DNA from: Phorcus lineatus
Taxonomy: Eukaryota; Mollusca; Gastropoda; Trochida; Trochidae
DNA length: 64,000 bases
Reading direction: 5' to 3'
NCBI GenBank assembly: GCA_921293015.1
Contig: OV121084.1
Coordinates: 25,110,946-25,174,945, forward strand
This document shows, in pieces, positions 32,001 to 41,345 of the stretch (its first letter is position 1; each line of letters begins with the position of its first letter). Made by a program: the position numbers and the translations under genes. Under the pieces are notes generated by a model, which did not search any database, was not told the origin of the DNA, and saw nothing but the letters and a program-made list of their open reading frames with translations.

Positions 32001-32173
32001 CCATGCTCACTTGTATCTTATATTATATAAAGTCTCATTACCATAGGAGCAAGCGTCTACCACTGTTTCTTTTGCAGGGAGATGAATCTGACATCTTGGA
32101 CGACACAAAGCAGAGCGAAGGAGGGGAAGAGGAATCCACCACACGGAAACGACGCCCTAAGAAAGCTGAATGA
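26065..32173 (+). CDS. TMX1: Thioredoxin-related transmembrane protein 1
   Basis: Eight exons join in phase to 257 residues (human 280): 26065-26201, 27050-27165, 28915-28960, 29381-29509, 30241-30286, 30668-30769, 31288-31389 and 32078-32173. Residues 1-20 are a signal peptide. The thioredoxin domain carries APWCPAC (Cys51/Cys54), the CPAC active site of TMX1, which reduces and isomerises disulfides of membrane-bound clients in the ER. GLSGRFFVTALPSIYY matches the cis-proline loop of the human protein. A single membrane helix (about LIFAVLTIITGLLLGLMIV) is followed by CCCD, matching the human juxtamembrane cysteines that are palmitoylated. The acidic tail ends KRRPKKAE, so KKAE fits a KKXX ER-retrieval signal. 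Met replaces the usual Tyr before APWC. The first ATG after the upstream stop-rich region is used. Confidence 0.96.
30387..30535. repeat. Tandem duplication, ~75-bp unit, in a TMX1 intron
   Basis: AAAACACCTATTTTATTGTG followed by TTTGAGTAAATTATCATGTA and TTTGTTTCTCTTGTATGATG is repeated directly after itself with few changes. A weaker third partial copy (TTTTATGTGTTGTATGATGT) follows at about 30563. It lies in the intron before the membrane-helix exon. Confidence 0.85.
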
Positions 32174-34249
32174 TCACTGATGTCATTTTTGCAATAATGG
32201 ATGTACTGGAGAGGATGATGTGTGATAGGTTTCATCAGTTCGTGAGGTGCTCTGTGATGAATGAACTGAAGGATGAATGAGAGGGGAATGAATGTTGAAT
32301 GATGCTGAATGATGTTAATGTGTGATTGAGTTAATTTGTTCAAATTCTATTATATGATGGAAAATATTTTCATGATCAGGGTCCAGGAAATGGAAAATGA
32401 ATGTGAATGTGATATGATTTTTAAGAGTGCTTTTTAAAAATAATTTTGGACGAGTGTTTTTTAATCATTATTAAGATTGAATAATAGCAATGTATAGCAT
32501 TTATATAGCAAAATACCAATAAATATATCTAAGGCGCTTAATTTTTATAAGTCACTAAGATTGTGTGAGAGCTATATGTTGTTACAAATATTCATTTTAC
32601 AGTAACCAAAAGCATGACCTTTTGTAGGTATTTCTTCATCAGGATTTATAAGATGAGACCTTCAGTTAATGGGAGTGTCAACAATATACAGAAAATTTCA
32701 AGTATATACTAAACATTTTTGGGGGTAACATGAAATAAAATTTCAATGACAATGTCGGATTTGTAAACAAAGTAATGTTAAAGCTTTGTAATAGTTTTAT
32801 AAAGCATTTTTACTTTCTTGTGTGTTTTATAGTGTTTGTTACATAAAAGAGGCAAACATTTAGAGGTGTGTGAGAATGTTAACTGGTCTTAAAATTTAAA
32901 AACAGTTTTGTTTTTGTACATCATTTTTGGAGGTGTAAATTATATTTTGATTTGTGTTTTCTTGAAAAATGCACACATGTATAGAATAATTCATAATTGA
33001 TTAGATATCAAAGTATACAAAAGCAATTTAGTCTTTTTTTAGAAGCAAGACAATTTCATTGCACTTCGTGATTGCACTACAGAATGCTTTGTAGAAATAT
33101 TTAGAAGGTTAAGGAGGCGTCTTTTAATTCATTATGCTGTTTAAATGCAAACTTTCTAATTTCGTTACAAGTTGACTTACTATGTATGTTATTTTTGTTG
33201 TTGAATTTAAGCATTTTCATGACATGTTAAAATTATCAACAGACTAACATAACATAGTCCATTCAATTAGAACTAATCATGTAACATCTGTAGTTAAATT
33301 CACTGCTTTTGCTGGTTTCTCAGTAACTGTAGCATTGAAACTTTTCAATATAAATCACTAGTCTATGCTTCTATACAATATAACTTAAACTTGTTTGATG
33401 TGTAAGGTATAGTTGTTTCCTTTGACTTGTGTGTTAAACAACTCTTGCAAGAATAATTTTCATCAATTGAGTTTTTGCTGACTTCTTACCCAAAGGTTTT
33501 TATAAGTTTCATACTATCTGAACTGCAAATTCATAATTTTGTCAAATTAGGGAATGAGTATTAAGTGCAAACCATGGCCTGTGAAGCATCACTTACAGCA
33601 AGTAAAAGTGAACTGATTCAACTATGCGGTTTTATTAGACAATTCCATAAAAACTCAATTTGTGGAAATCAATCATTTGTCGTTAAAAAACTTATAAACA
33701 TGAAGATTAAAGAAAATTTCAAATCGTAGCAGAGAAGATTTCCTGGCTGTGTGGAAAGAGTTTCAAGAAAATGTCTTCTTGAATTAATTATTAATTAATT
33801 ATTGAAATTGAAAATTGGGGACAAATTAGTGAGAAAGACAAGATGACGAAACTGTTTAATTTCTGAAAACAAACTATGTATGTTTGGAGATTGTCAATTT
33901 ATGTAATAACATCGAAGCTGTATTTTTCCACTGATATAATTTATTTTTCCATACTATGTCAACGAACACACTATTTTTTTTTTATGTTGAGTGTTTTAGC
34001 TTGTTCATTTTACAAATTTGATTTTCAAGTGTTCAAGTTTTTTTCCAAGTAGATGCTTATGCTTCCATGGAATTAATTGATTTGTATATTTCATTACTCT
34101 TTCCTGAATGCATCCCAACTTTGTAAATAAATGTTTATGCACAGTTTTATTTTCATTTCCAATTTTAAAAACAAAAAGAGTATTTTTGCACATTTTAACT
34201 TTATACTCTTAATCATTCCTATAGTTCTCTGTATGACCATATCTTTCGA
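32174..34249 (+). other. TMX1 3' UTR and downstream sequence
   Basis: AT-rich with no credible open frame. The first 130 bp after the stop is a GAATGAATG-like simple repeat. An AATAAA near 32518 and others further on are possible poly(A) signals. I cannot say where the transcript ends. Confidence 0.5.
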
Positions 34250-34385
34250 TGCTCGCAGGTTTCACTGCAATGCATAGCCACAATGGTTTTGCCGGCTTTC
34301 TCCCTGCAATAATACTAGCAGCCTCGATATAAGTGAAATAATCTTGAAAGCGGCGTTAAACAACAGCTCACCTCACCTCACCTCT
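34250..34385 (+). mobile_element. Truncated SINE copy
   Basis: It runs from GCAGGTTTCACTGCAATGCA through CTCCCTGCAATAATACTAGC to CTTGAAAGCGGCGTTAAACA and a CACCTCACCTCACCTC tail. This is the 3' domain only of the family described at 12467-12779. Confidence 0.88.
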
Positions 34386-34566
34386 TTCATGAGGTAGTAT
34401 TTTTTTGAACACTTAAGGATATGGATCATAAAGACATAGAAAAATGTACAAAAAGTTATTTTTGTTATTCTCTGCTGAATTATGGACGGTGGAATATGCA
34501 TTCAGGAACAAGTACATTTAAAAATTGCAACCCCTTACATTGGGGAATGACATAGACACAGTTCAA

Positions 34567-34597
34567 TAATCTTGACCTTGACCTTGACCTTGACCAG
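34567..34597. repeat. (TTGACC)n microsatellite
   Basis: Five direct copies of a 6-bp unit (CTTGAC), lying between two SINE fragments. Confidence 0.9.
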
Positions 34598-34962
34598 CTT
34601 CCATTTTCATGGTCAGCACAACTCTTTTAACTCATCATTAATGCATTATATGAACAACTTGTGGAAAATTGTTTCTGTTAGTTTCATTTCACAAGGGTTT
34701 GGAATAGAAGTCTACAATGTCTATGCAAATTCTGTTCTTTGACGTGCTTTGAAGGTGGCATTTTGAATTGGTAAATATAATTTATTTATCAATATCATCT
34801 TTGATTCCAGTGTAGATATGACTTGCTTTTTTCTAACCACAGTGAAAACTTTCACTAATACTTGCATTTTACTGACCTACCATACCACACTTCATTCTCA
34901 AAGAACTTACATGTGTAACTGCTCGACTTGTTGAATGCTTGCTTTTACTGCTATTATATGTA

Positions 34963-34968
34963 AATAAA
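34963..34968 (+). terminator. Candidate distal poly(A) signal
   Basis: AATAAA is followed by a T-rich and GT-containing stretch, as at real cleavage sites. If it belongs to TMX1 the 3' UTR would be about 2.8 kb and include a SINE fragment. This is uncertain. Confidence 0.3.
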
Positions 34969-35164
34969 GAGTTTTGTATTTTACGCTCTTCTTTTCTTTA
35001 TCCTTTTCAGTTCCAAAGCAAACAACACTTTCATCCATGAATGAGGTGAATCACACGGCAAGCACATAGTCGAGGCAATGAATTAATTCACAAAACGGTT
35101 TATCGCTTGTATGTTAATGGCGAAATGTCTCATGAAGCTGTAGGGTTTGGTCGCAAAATTCATT

Positions 35165-35345
35165 GAATTACACCGTAGTGCCACCCATGGCATGCTAGTT
35201 CCAGTCGATGCACGCAGATTTCACCGCAATGCATAGCCACAATAGTGTTGCGGACTTCCTCCCTGCAATAATGCTAGTAGCCTTGATGTAGGTGAAATTC
35301 TCTTGAAAACGGTGTTAAACCCCGAATCGTCTCGCCCCACGTGAA
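35165..35345 (+). mobile_element. Truncated, diverged SINE copy
   Basis: It contains CCCATGGCATGCTAGTTCCA, TTTCACCGCAATGCATAGCC, CTCCCTGCAATAATGCTAGT and CTTGAAAACGGTGTTAAACC. It extends further 5' than the neighbouring fragments but lacks the tRNA-like head. More substitutions than the other copies suggest it is older. Confidence 0.85.
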
Positions 35346-36161
35346 GATCGTGCAACGCAGAACGAAAAAGCCTTTATCGCACGTGAAGCTCGTGCACTCA
35401 CTAATGTTAAGTGCGGGTCTACTCACAGTGGACCAATTCATGACACACATTTGCGTGTGAAGGGATAGATTACACGCCCCACTTCCATATATACCCTATT
35501 TCGGTCATGATAATCTTTACAGTCTAAATGTGATAGAGACTGTTATTACTATATAGTAAATATTGCAACTAGCACATAGCCATTAGAACATTTGGTGTTT
35601 TCCATGAACTGCATACAGCAAGCGCAAAAAAACGACCATCTTTTTCTGTTGTACTAAGGAGAAATGATTAAAAATGCCAAAGGAGTCTTTTGTTTAGACC
35701 AATATGTTACAACACGTTGATGTCATTTAAACACTATTTTATTGCCAGACAACATGTAGTACACAACAAATTTGAATAAATACAAACTATAACGAAAACG
35801 GATAAGCAAACGGGCTAAGGCAGCCTATATAAATGCTTCTCCTAATACAATCAACAAATAAGGCTGTAAGTACATTTATGGAAATACATTTTACGCATGT
35901 AAAAAAAAACCAATTTAATTGCACAAGTACAACAGTCTATCATTCATATCTATTTTAAAACCGAACTTGAGATCGAAGACAAAGAAAATGAAGTTGAGAC
36001 GGGAAACTAAGAAAACCGGTTAGTTCGATTTATTTAATGATAAACTGATTAAATTTTAGTTTCGTTTCGCTCTGTGACATCGTCGCCGCTTAGAATAGTT
36101 TGTAAGCTAATACCATTTATAAAAAAAAGTATTTGTTTAATCTGAATATATCATATAGAGT
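35346..36161. other. Gene-free stretch
   Basis: It contains two copies of CACGTGAAGMTCGTGCA near 35337-35398, part of a quasi-repeat also seen near 47.03 kb. I recognise no gene. Confidence 0.45.
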
Positions 36162-36407
36162 TCATCGATGGAAGTGGTAAAAAGAGTCCTCCCGAGTGTT
36201 TCCACAGACACGATTTTCTGACAAGCCTCGATCAAACAAATGAGAACTGAAGTCGCTGCAACCTAGGCGCAAACGACAGAGAAGAATTTGACTTCGCCTC
36301 GGGCCATTAGATGTATATTTTTTATAAGTTGGAGATAAGATTTTGTGGAATGAAACACACTTCTTAAACTGTGTCAGTGACCTAACATTTCTAATATTTG
36401 TATCCAA
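36162..36407 (-). mobile_element. LINE 3'-end coding fragment
   Basis: An 81-codon minus-strand frame reads NGPRRSQILLCRLRLGCSDF, then SSHLFDRGLSENRVCG. This resembles the C-terminal block of molluscan Jockey/CR1-type LINE polyproteins: a basic start, then RLRLGCSDLN.HL..R and a CxCG-type site. The usual zinc-binding end is incomplete. No reverse transcriptase core is visible beside it, so it is an isolated remnant. Confidence 0.7.
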
Positions 36408-37639
36408 CGAGTCTTATACAGTAGATGGGAGAAAAGAGTTATTAAATGAGACAACACGCTGATGTCACAAGGAGTCAAATTCCATTTTCTGATCAAGAAA
36501 TTAGCATTGACATGTACTCCGTAACGTTGTGTAAAATACTTTTGTTATAATGAACGAATTCCTTACTTATTTTGAAAAAATTCCCTTTGACTGTATTCTT
36601 TTATGTTAAATCTTTAAACTGTAAAATTCACTGCTATCGTGACATTAATCAGCCACTTCCTAACAATATCCACGCGTTCGTCCCAGTGAACCGATTACTC
36701 TCAGCATCAACAGGATGTATACAAAACAATAACTTTCGATATATTTACTCTTTTCTAACTTTTAGCTATATGCCTATTTATCAAAACAACCAGCAATAAC
36801 ACCAGAGGGATAGATAGGCAGATAATTGTTCATCATGCATTACGCCCTGCTTCTGGTCCGGATGTCATCGCGAACTAAACTGAAGTTTAGATTCTCTGAA
36901 CGATAAAATTGAGATAAAGTAACTCTTACAATATTGATATACTGATGACTATGAACTTAATGGAATTGACGCATTCAAGCCCCTACTTAGGATAATGGAA
37001 ATTCGTGTCGATCAAGAAATTAAAATGGCCTATTCCACCAGGACATCATAACGTGTTCGCCGGCATGTAATATATGGAGTGAAAACATGCACTAAGGTTA
37101 TAAGGGCGCGCGGCACTTGCTGTGATCGCAACGATCAGGAGGTTGTAGACTTTCGTTTGGCTGCTCTTCTTATAGCTTCTTTCAAGACTTTGACCGAATC
37201 CTTAAATTGAACATTTCGGAGATAAACCTTTTGTGTTTTTAAGTTTTTGTGATTCAAACGCAGATTCGATACCCGTTGATATTATTTGGAGCCGAATCCT
37301 TCTTTCTTCGATAATTCCTCATAAACAGATAACATCTGAATTCTCCACAGCTCAAGAATCTTCTTAAGCAAACTACTCAATTTTTACTTTATCCGATTAA
37401 GCATTACGAATTATAAAAATAAGTTTACTAAATTACCAATTCCCCTCAACTGAGTACTATGACTCACCTGGCTGAATTATCAAAGGTTATTGCCTGTCAG
37501 ACTTTTACTGAATACAGCAAAGCATACTGCTAAAAAAATTTTTTAAAAACCCTCCCAGGAGCAACTACTCATTACTTAAGAAAACTACTGATTTCTGACG
37601 CGAATCTTGCTCTGCTTAATTACCATCATGTAAATTAGC
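36408..37639. other. Gene-free stretch
   Basis: AT-rich, with short random frames only. I see no exon, RNA gene or repeat that I can support. Confidence 0.45.
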
Positions 37640-38300
37640 AATGAACATCTTTTTCGGAGACGGCTACGCAATGATAAGAGGCTGAACAACTGAATCCTCA
37701 ATACTCAACTGTTCCATTCTCTACAGTAGACGGTTACTGAAACCGCTGCAGCAGACTGTCGTTGCAGTATCTTAGGCAGACTTCTACTTAATCCTCAGCA
37801 GAATGCTGTTGAAACCTCTTCAATGGTTTTCCACTGTATCCACCTCAGAAGATTTATTGAATATTCAGCAGGCTATTGGTGAACCGCCTTTAATAGACCT
37901 CTATTGAATCTTCCTCAGCCATCTTCCCACGCATGGCCTACACATGCGCCAGCCCACATGACTTGCCGCGTTTCCCCAACTTTTCTGTGCTTGTCGTCCA
38001 GGCTTCTCGGATCGCGATTGTCCAATGAGAAATTATATGTGAATTCCAACTTTTCGCCGAAGAGGGCGCTACACTCAAAACACGACTTTTGATCGGTTGA
38101 CGGCAAGGTTTAAATTTATTACTAGTGATAGAGACTGGTGCATATCAAAGTCATGAGGGGGAAATGTCCTCAGCAGAATACTCTTGACTCATTAGCAAAC
38201 TATTGTTGAGTTAACTTCAGCATATTTCTACAGATTCCTCCTCAACAGACTTATAATGAATCCTCCTTGCCAAAATGACGCCGAGTCCTCCGCAGACTGA
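37640..38300. repeat. Degenerate short-unit array interrupted by an insertion
   Basis: Words like CCTCAGCAGA, ACTGAATCCTC and CTGTTGAAACC recur every 30-40 bp at 37680-37918 and again at 38165-38310. Between them, 37919-38158 has a different, GC-richer composition and none of these words, so it looks inserted into the array. Confidence 0.55.
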
Positions 38301-38625
38301 ATCCTCATCACTGCACTTCAAGAGCAGTAGTTACCTAATCCTATCTCTTAAAGTCATAGGAGTCTTACTTTGGCAAATCAATTTTTAATGTACGCCAGGC
38401 AAATAGTTCATCATTCAGATCAATATTTGCTCTGACGTTTGCAACAACTTTCAGAACTTTGCCTGCATATTAGATCTCAATACCGAAATTCAAAACACCC
38501 TACCTATCGCCGTTGTCGTACGCAAAAGTCATGACGTAGGACACATGGAATATCCCAGCTGAATATGTAATGACAATATCTCATGCTGACCTTTTTAAAA
38601 TACAGAGAGAACATCAAAAGGCTGA

Positions 38626-39051
38626 TTGATCTTCCTTGTTTTCTACATTTTACTTTGCAAATCATTCTACTGCGCCATTGTTCTCAATCTTATTCGCTCA
38701 GTATATAATGTTACATATGCTCAAAGAGTTGATATCAAAGCCCTAGCGAGATTTGATATCGTCCACTACCCGAATGAGGCGGGTCATGGGTGGAAGGTAT
38801 ATCGACTGGACGGAGTGTTACGGTTGTCCCAAGACCACCGGACTAGACGGGAGGACATCGATGACATTAGAAAGGGGAAGGAATTCCACCTCAGGGAGGG
38901 AATTTATGCTGATTTTGCAGAACTCATTATGTACGGAAAAGGTAAACAACATGGATACGTCATAACAGATGCATCTTCTGTTTGTCCAGGGATCATATAC
39001 GATCCCTGGTTTGCCTTACCAAACCACGTTTTTAGAACCAGAGTTGAATGA
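38626..39051 (+). CDS. Unrecognised open frame, 141 codons
   Basis: The frame opens with a hydrophobic stretch (MIFLVFYILLCKSFYCA) resembling a signal peptide. It continues VDIKALARFDIVHYPNEAGH, then GKEFHLREGIYADFAELIMY, and ends HVFRTRVE. The 3' two thirds has codon-like composition, unlike its AT-rich surroundings. I do not know the family. It could be a small single-exon gene, or one exon whose acceptor lies near 38725. It is not part of the sulfotransferase remnant downstream as far as I can tell. Confidence 0.4.
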   Translation: MIFLVFYILLCKSFYCAIVLNLIRSVYNVTYAQRVDIKALARFDIVHYPNEAGHGWKVYRLDGVLRLSQDHRTRREDIDDIRKGKEFHLREGIYADFAELIMYGKGKQHGYVITDASSVCPGIIYDPWFALPNHVFRTRVE

Positions 39052-39258
39052 GGAACTCAAGCAATACACTTAGTTGTTGTCTATCTAGCAGATGAAACCG
39101 CTTCATGATTTGTCCATGAAATGTTTAATAGACAACTTAAAACATTCATGATATGTTCTATGCAAGTATTAATTCGTTGATTTTAGATTTTGAAAAAGTA
39201 TATTTTTATTTATGATGTTGCAACAAAGCTGTCCTTCGACATTCTTTTCAATTCCAAG

Positions 39259-39898
39259 GGAGTCATATTTTGATTATGTAAAAGATTGGAAAGTTATAGA
39301 GAAAATACACGCCGATTTTCCAATACTCCACATATTATACGAATATATAAAAATGGTAAGCTATGAAAATCTTGTTGAAACAAGCCATTTGATGCATTTT
39401 TTATATGTTCATCTTTAATTTATGTAATTAACGATTTTATATTCATTAGGTTTATTTAAAAAAACCTGACACATGCGCGAACAGGAAACTAAGATCTCTA
39501 TAACAATTGTTTTCGTTTTACGTGGAGTGTAAAATGATGAAAGTTGTGAATGGATTTGTAAAACCTGACACTTTACCCTGTCTTACGTAGCAGTATGTTC
39601 CCTAAAAGACTTGCCGTCTCATATAGGCTAGGTACGTTGTCGACGTTATATGTCGCCATACACATGCGATTTTCAATCATAAGAATTATGCAAATTATTT
39701 GTTGTACCTTCACTCCCGATCTTAGTCTTGTGTAATCTTTACTACATATACTACACTTGTGATACTTGCGACTTTTGTATTCCAGGTCAGATCGGAGATT
39801 TGAGGAATTGGTTGACAGTGGCTCAGAACGAGGCTTTTGATGACGTCATAAGAAATGGAGAACACATGGAGATAGAGTTTACATTTTCAGGGTTTTAA
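39259..39898 (+). pseudogene. Cytosolic sulfotransferase remnant (two exons)
   Basis: 39259-39355 encodes ESYFDYVKDWKVIEKIHADF followed by PILHILYEYIKM, with a GTAAG donor. This matches the SULT segment G.YFDHVK.W, which precedes the ILYLFYEDMK strand. 39785-39898 follows an acceptor and encodes QIGDLRNWLTVAQNEAF, then DDVIRN..FTFSGF and a stop, matching the C-terminal GDWKN.FTVAQNE.FD motif. The exon that should link them, with the RKG and 3'-phosphate-binding region, and all 5' exons including the PAPS P-loop are not found nearby. I therefore read a decayed host gene copy rather than a working enzyme. Confidence 0.65.
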
Positions 39899-40265
39899 GC
39901 CAACAATATACATTCGTGTTTATAGAAGGAGCACAAGCAATAAGTTTCAAATTATGAAGACCACCACCGTTTATACTAGCAACGATTTGAAAATCAACTG
40001 AATGTTTTACCAATTTCAGATTTTATTGGTGTATTAATAAACTTGAATATTTTCCGAAAAAAGACTAGATTGTACTTTCTATTATGAGTTCGTGATTGTT
40101 CGTAAGTTCAACTTTTGTTGCACTGTTAAATGTGTCACAAAATTGTTTCGATTGACTGTTTAACCCAGATTATTTGAGATTTTCACGGGTACCTTGATTG
40201 GCTGAGACAGGTCTTTTCTGATGTAATTAAGGTTCTAAAATGTTGTTTTTGGCACAGTTTGCAAA

Positions 40266-40607
40266 ATGATAGTGACGGCCATTGGAAACTGTAGAGACAC
40301 TAGGAAAGATGATGTTCCTACATACCGCTGTGTGGGGATTGAGGTGTCAGCTTCTGTCAATGAAGAACGAGAGTATGAACTTGAGGGACAGGTCCTCCCT
40401 GCTGGATCAATGGCATTCCTACAGGATGAGGAGGACTGTGTCTCGTCATCAACTCGGGAACACAAGACGATAACTGCTTCAATGTCCGTTAATTTAGAGC
40501 CCCTAATTGTAACAGCTGCCGGAAGATTTCTACTTCGTGGTTCCATATCGTATGTCATAGATGAGAGTGATAATGTGTGCTGCCTCATCCTTCAGTTCTG
40601 GTCTTGA
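40266..40607 (+). CDS. Unrecognised open frame, 113 codons
   Basis: It begins MIVTAIGNCRDTRKDDVPTY and continues EVSASVNEEREYELEGQVLP. It ends SYVIDESDNVCCLILQFWS. The start context (AAAATGA) is acceptable and the base composition is more balanced than the flanks. I know no family. Its 3' half is the first unit of a tandem duplication whose second copy is open only in pieces, which suggests either a decayed gene or an exon of one. The antisense frame over the same bases looks like a shadow. Confidence 0.4.
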   Translation: MIVTAIGNCRDTRKDDVPTYRCVGIEVSASVNEEREYELEGQVLPAGSMAFLQDEEDCVSSSTREHKTITASMSVNLEPLIVTAAGRFLLRGSISYVIDESDNVCCLILQFWS

Positions 40608-40787
40608 TCGTCATCAACTCGGGAACACAAGACGATAACTGCTTCAAATGTTTTCTGTTTCCGTTAATTTAGAGTTCCTTAATTGTAACAGCTGCCGGAA
40701 GATATCTAGGTCTTGGTCCCATGCCCTGTATGTCAAAGATGAGACTGATGATGTGTTCTGCCTCGTCCTTCAGTTCTGGTCTTGATC
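40444..40787. repeat. Head-to-tail tandem duplication, ~165-bp unit
   Basis: 40444-40608 and 40609-40787 both start CGTCATCAACTCGGGAACAC and end CAGTTCTGGTCTTGAT. The second copy carries a short insertion (ATGTTTTCTG region) and scattered substitutions. The junction is exact, with no spacer. Confidence 0.92.
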
Positions 40788-41345
40788 CATTTCAGGGCTA
40801 TACAATCTTATACTAGCATCGTTATCAGCCTTGATTTGTTTCTGCGATGTGTTTATAGAATTCTCAAAATATCAGTACATTGTTTCTTCAATTAATTCAA
40901 TGAACCAACCATAGTCAATGTGTTAAAGACAACTTTATTATAAATAAATGGTAAAACGAACGAAAACGTTTGGTAGACGATAGGAAAATAAAATAAATGG
41001 AAAATGTTTGATTCGATGGTTTGCTTTGACAATTTAAATAAATAAATTCAAATACAGATACTTGACGTAATCTCTATTCAGCGACAACAATGAATGCAAG
41101 ACTGAAAAAGTGACATTTTTTTCTATGTTGTAACATAGTTTGGGTTACATCTCAGAATGCTTCGTCCATATTTTTTTTTTATTTCGTCCCAGGTTCTCTT
41201 AGTGCCATGTTGTGGTGTAGAAGATGGGTATATGAAGGCGAGGAGTTATACTGGTGTCACCTGAAAACGGTAAAAACTTCAATAGTTGAGCATGACCCCT
41301 ATCGATAAATGATATTGGCCCAGTAAAATGGTGTACAATGAAGAT
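40788..41345. other. Spacer and 3' end of the minus-strand gene
   Basis: It includes the inferred last exon of the minus-strand gene (about 41160-41260), with TTTATT at 41178-41183, which is AATAAA on the minus strand. The rest is AT-rich and empty. Confidence 0.45.

Noticed and set aside
40235-40588. Minus-strand 117-codon frame as a gene
   Set aside because: It is exactly antisense to a plus-strand frame of similar length. One must be a shadow, and the plus frame has the better start context and composition.
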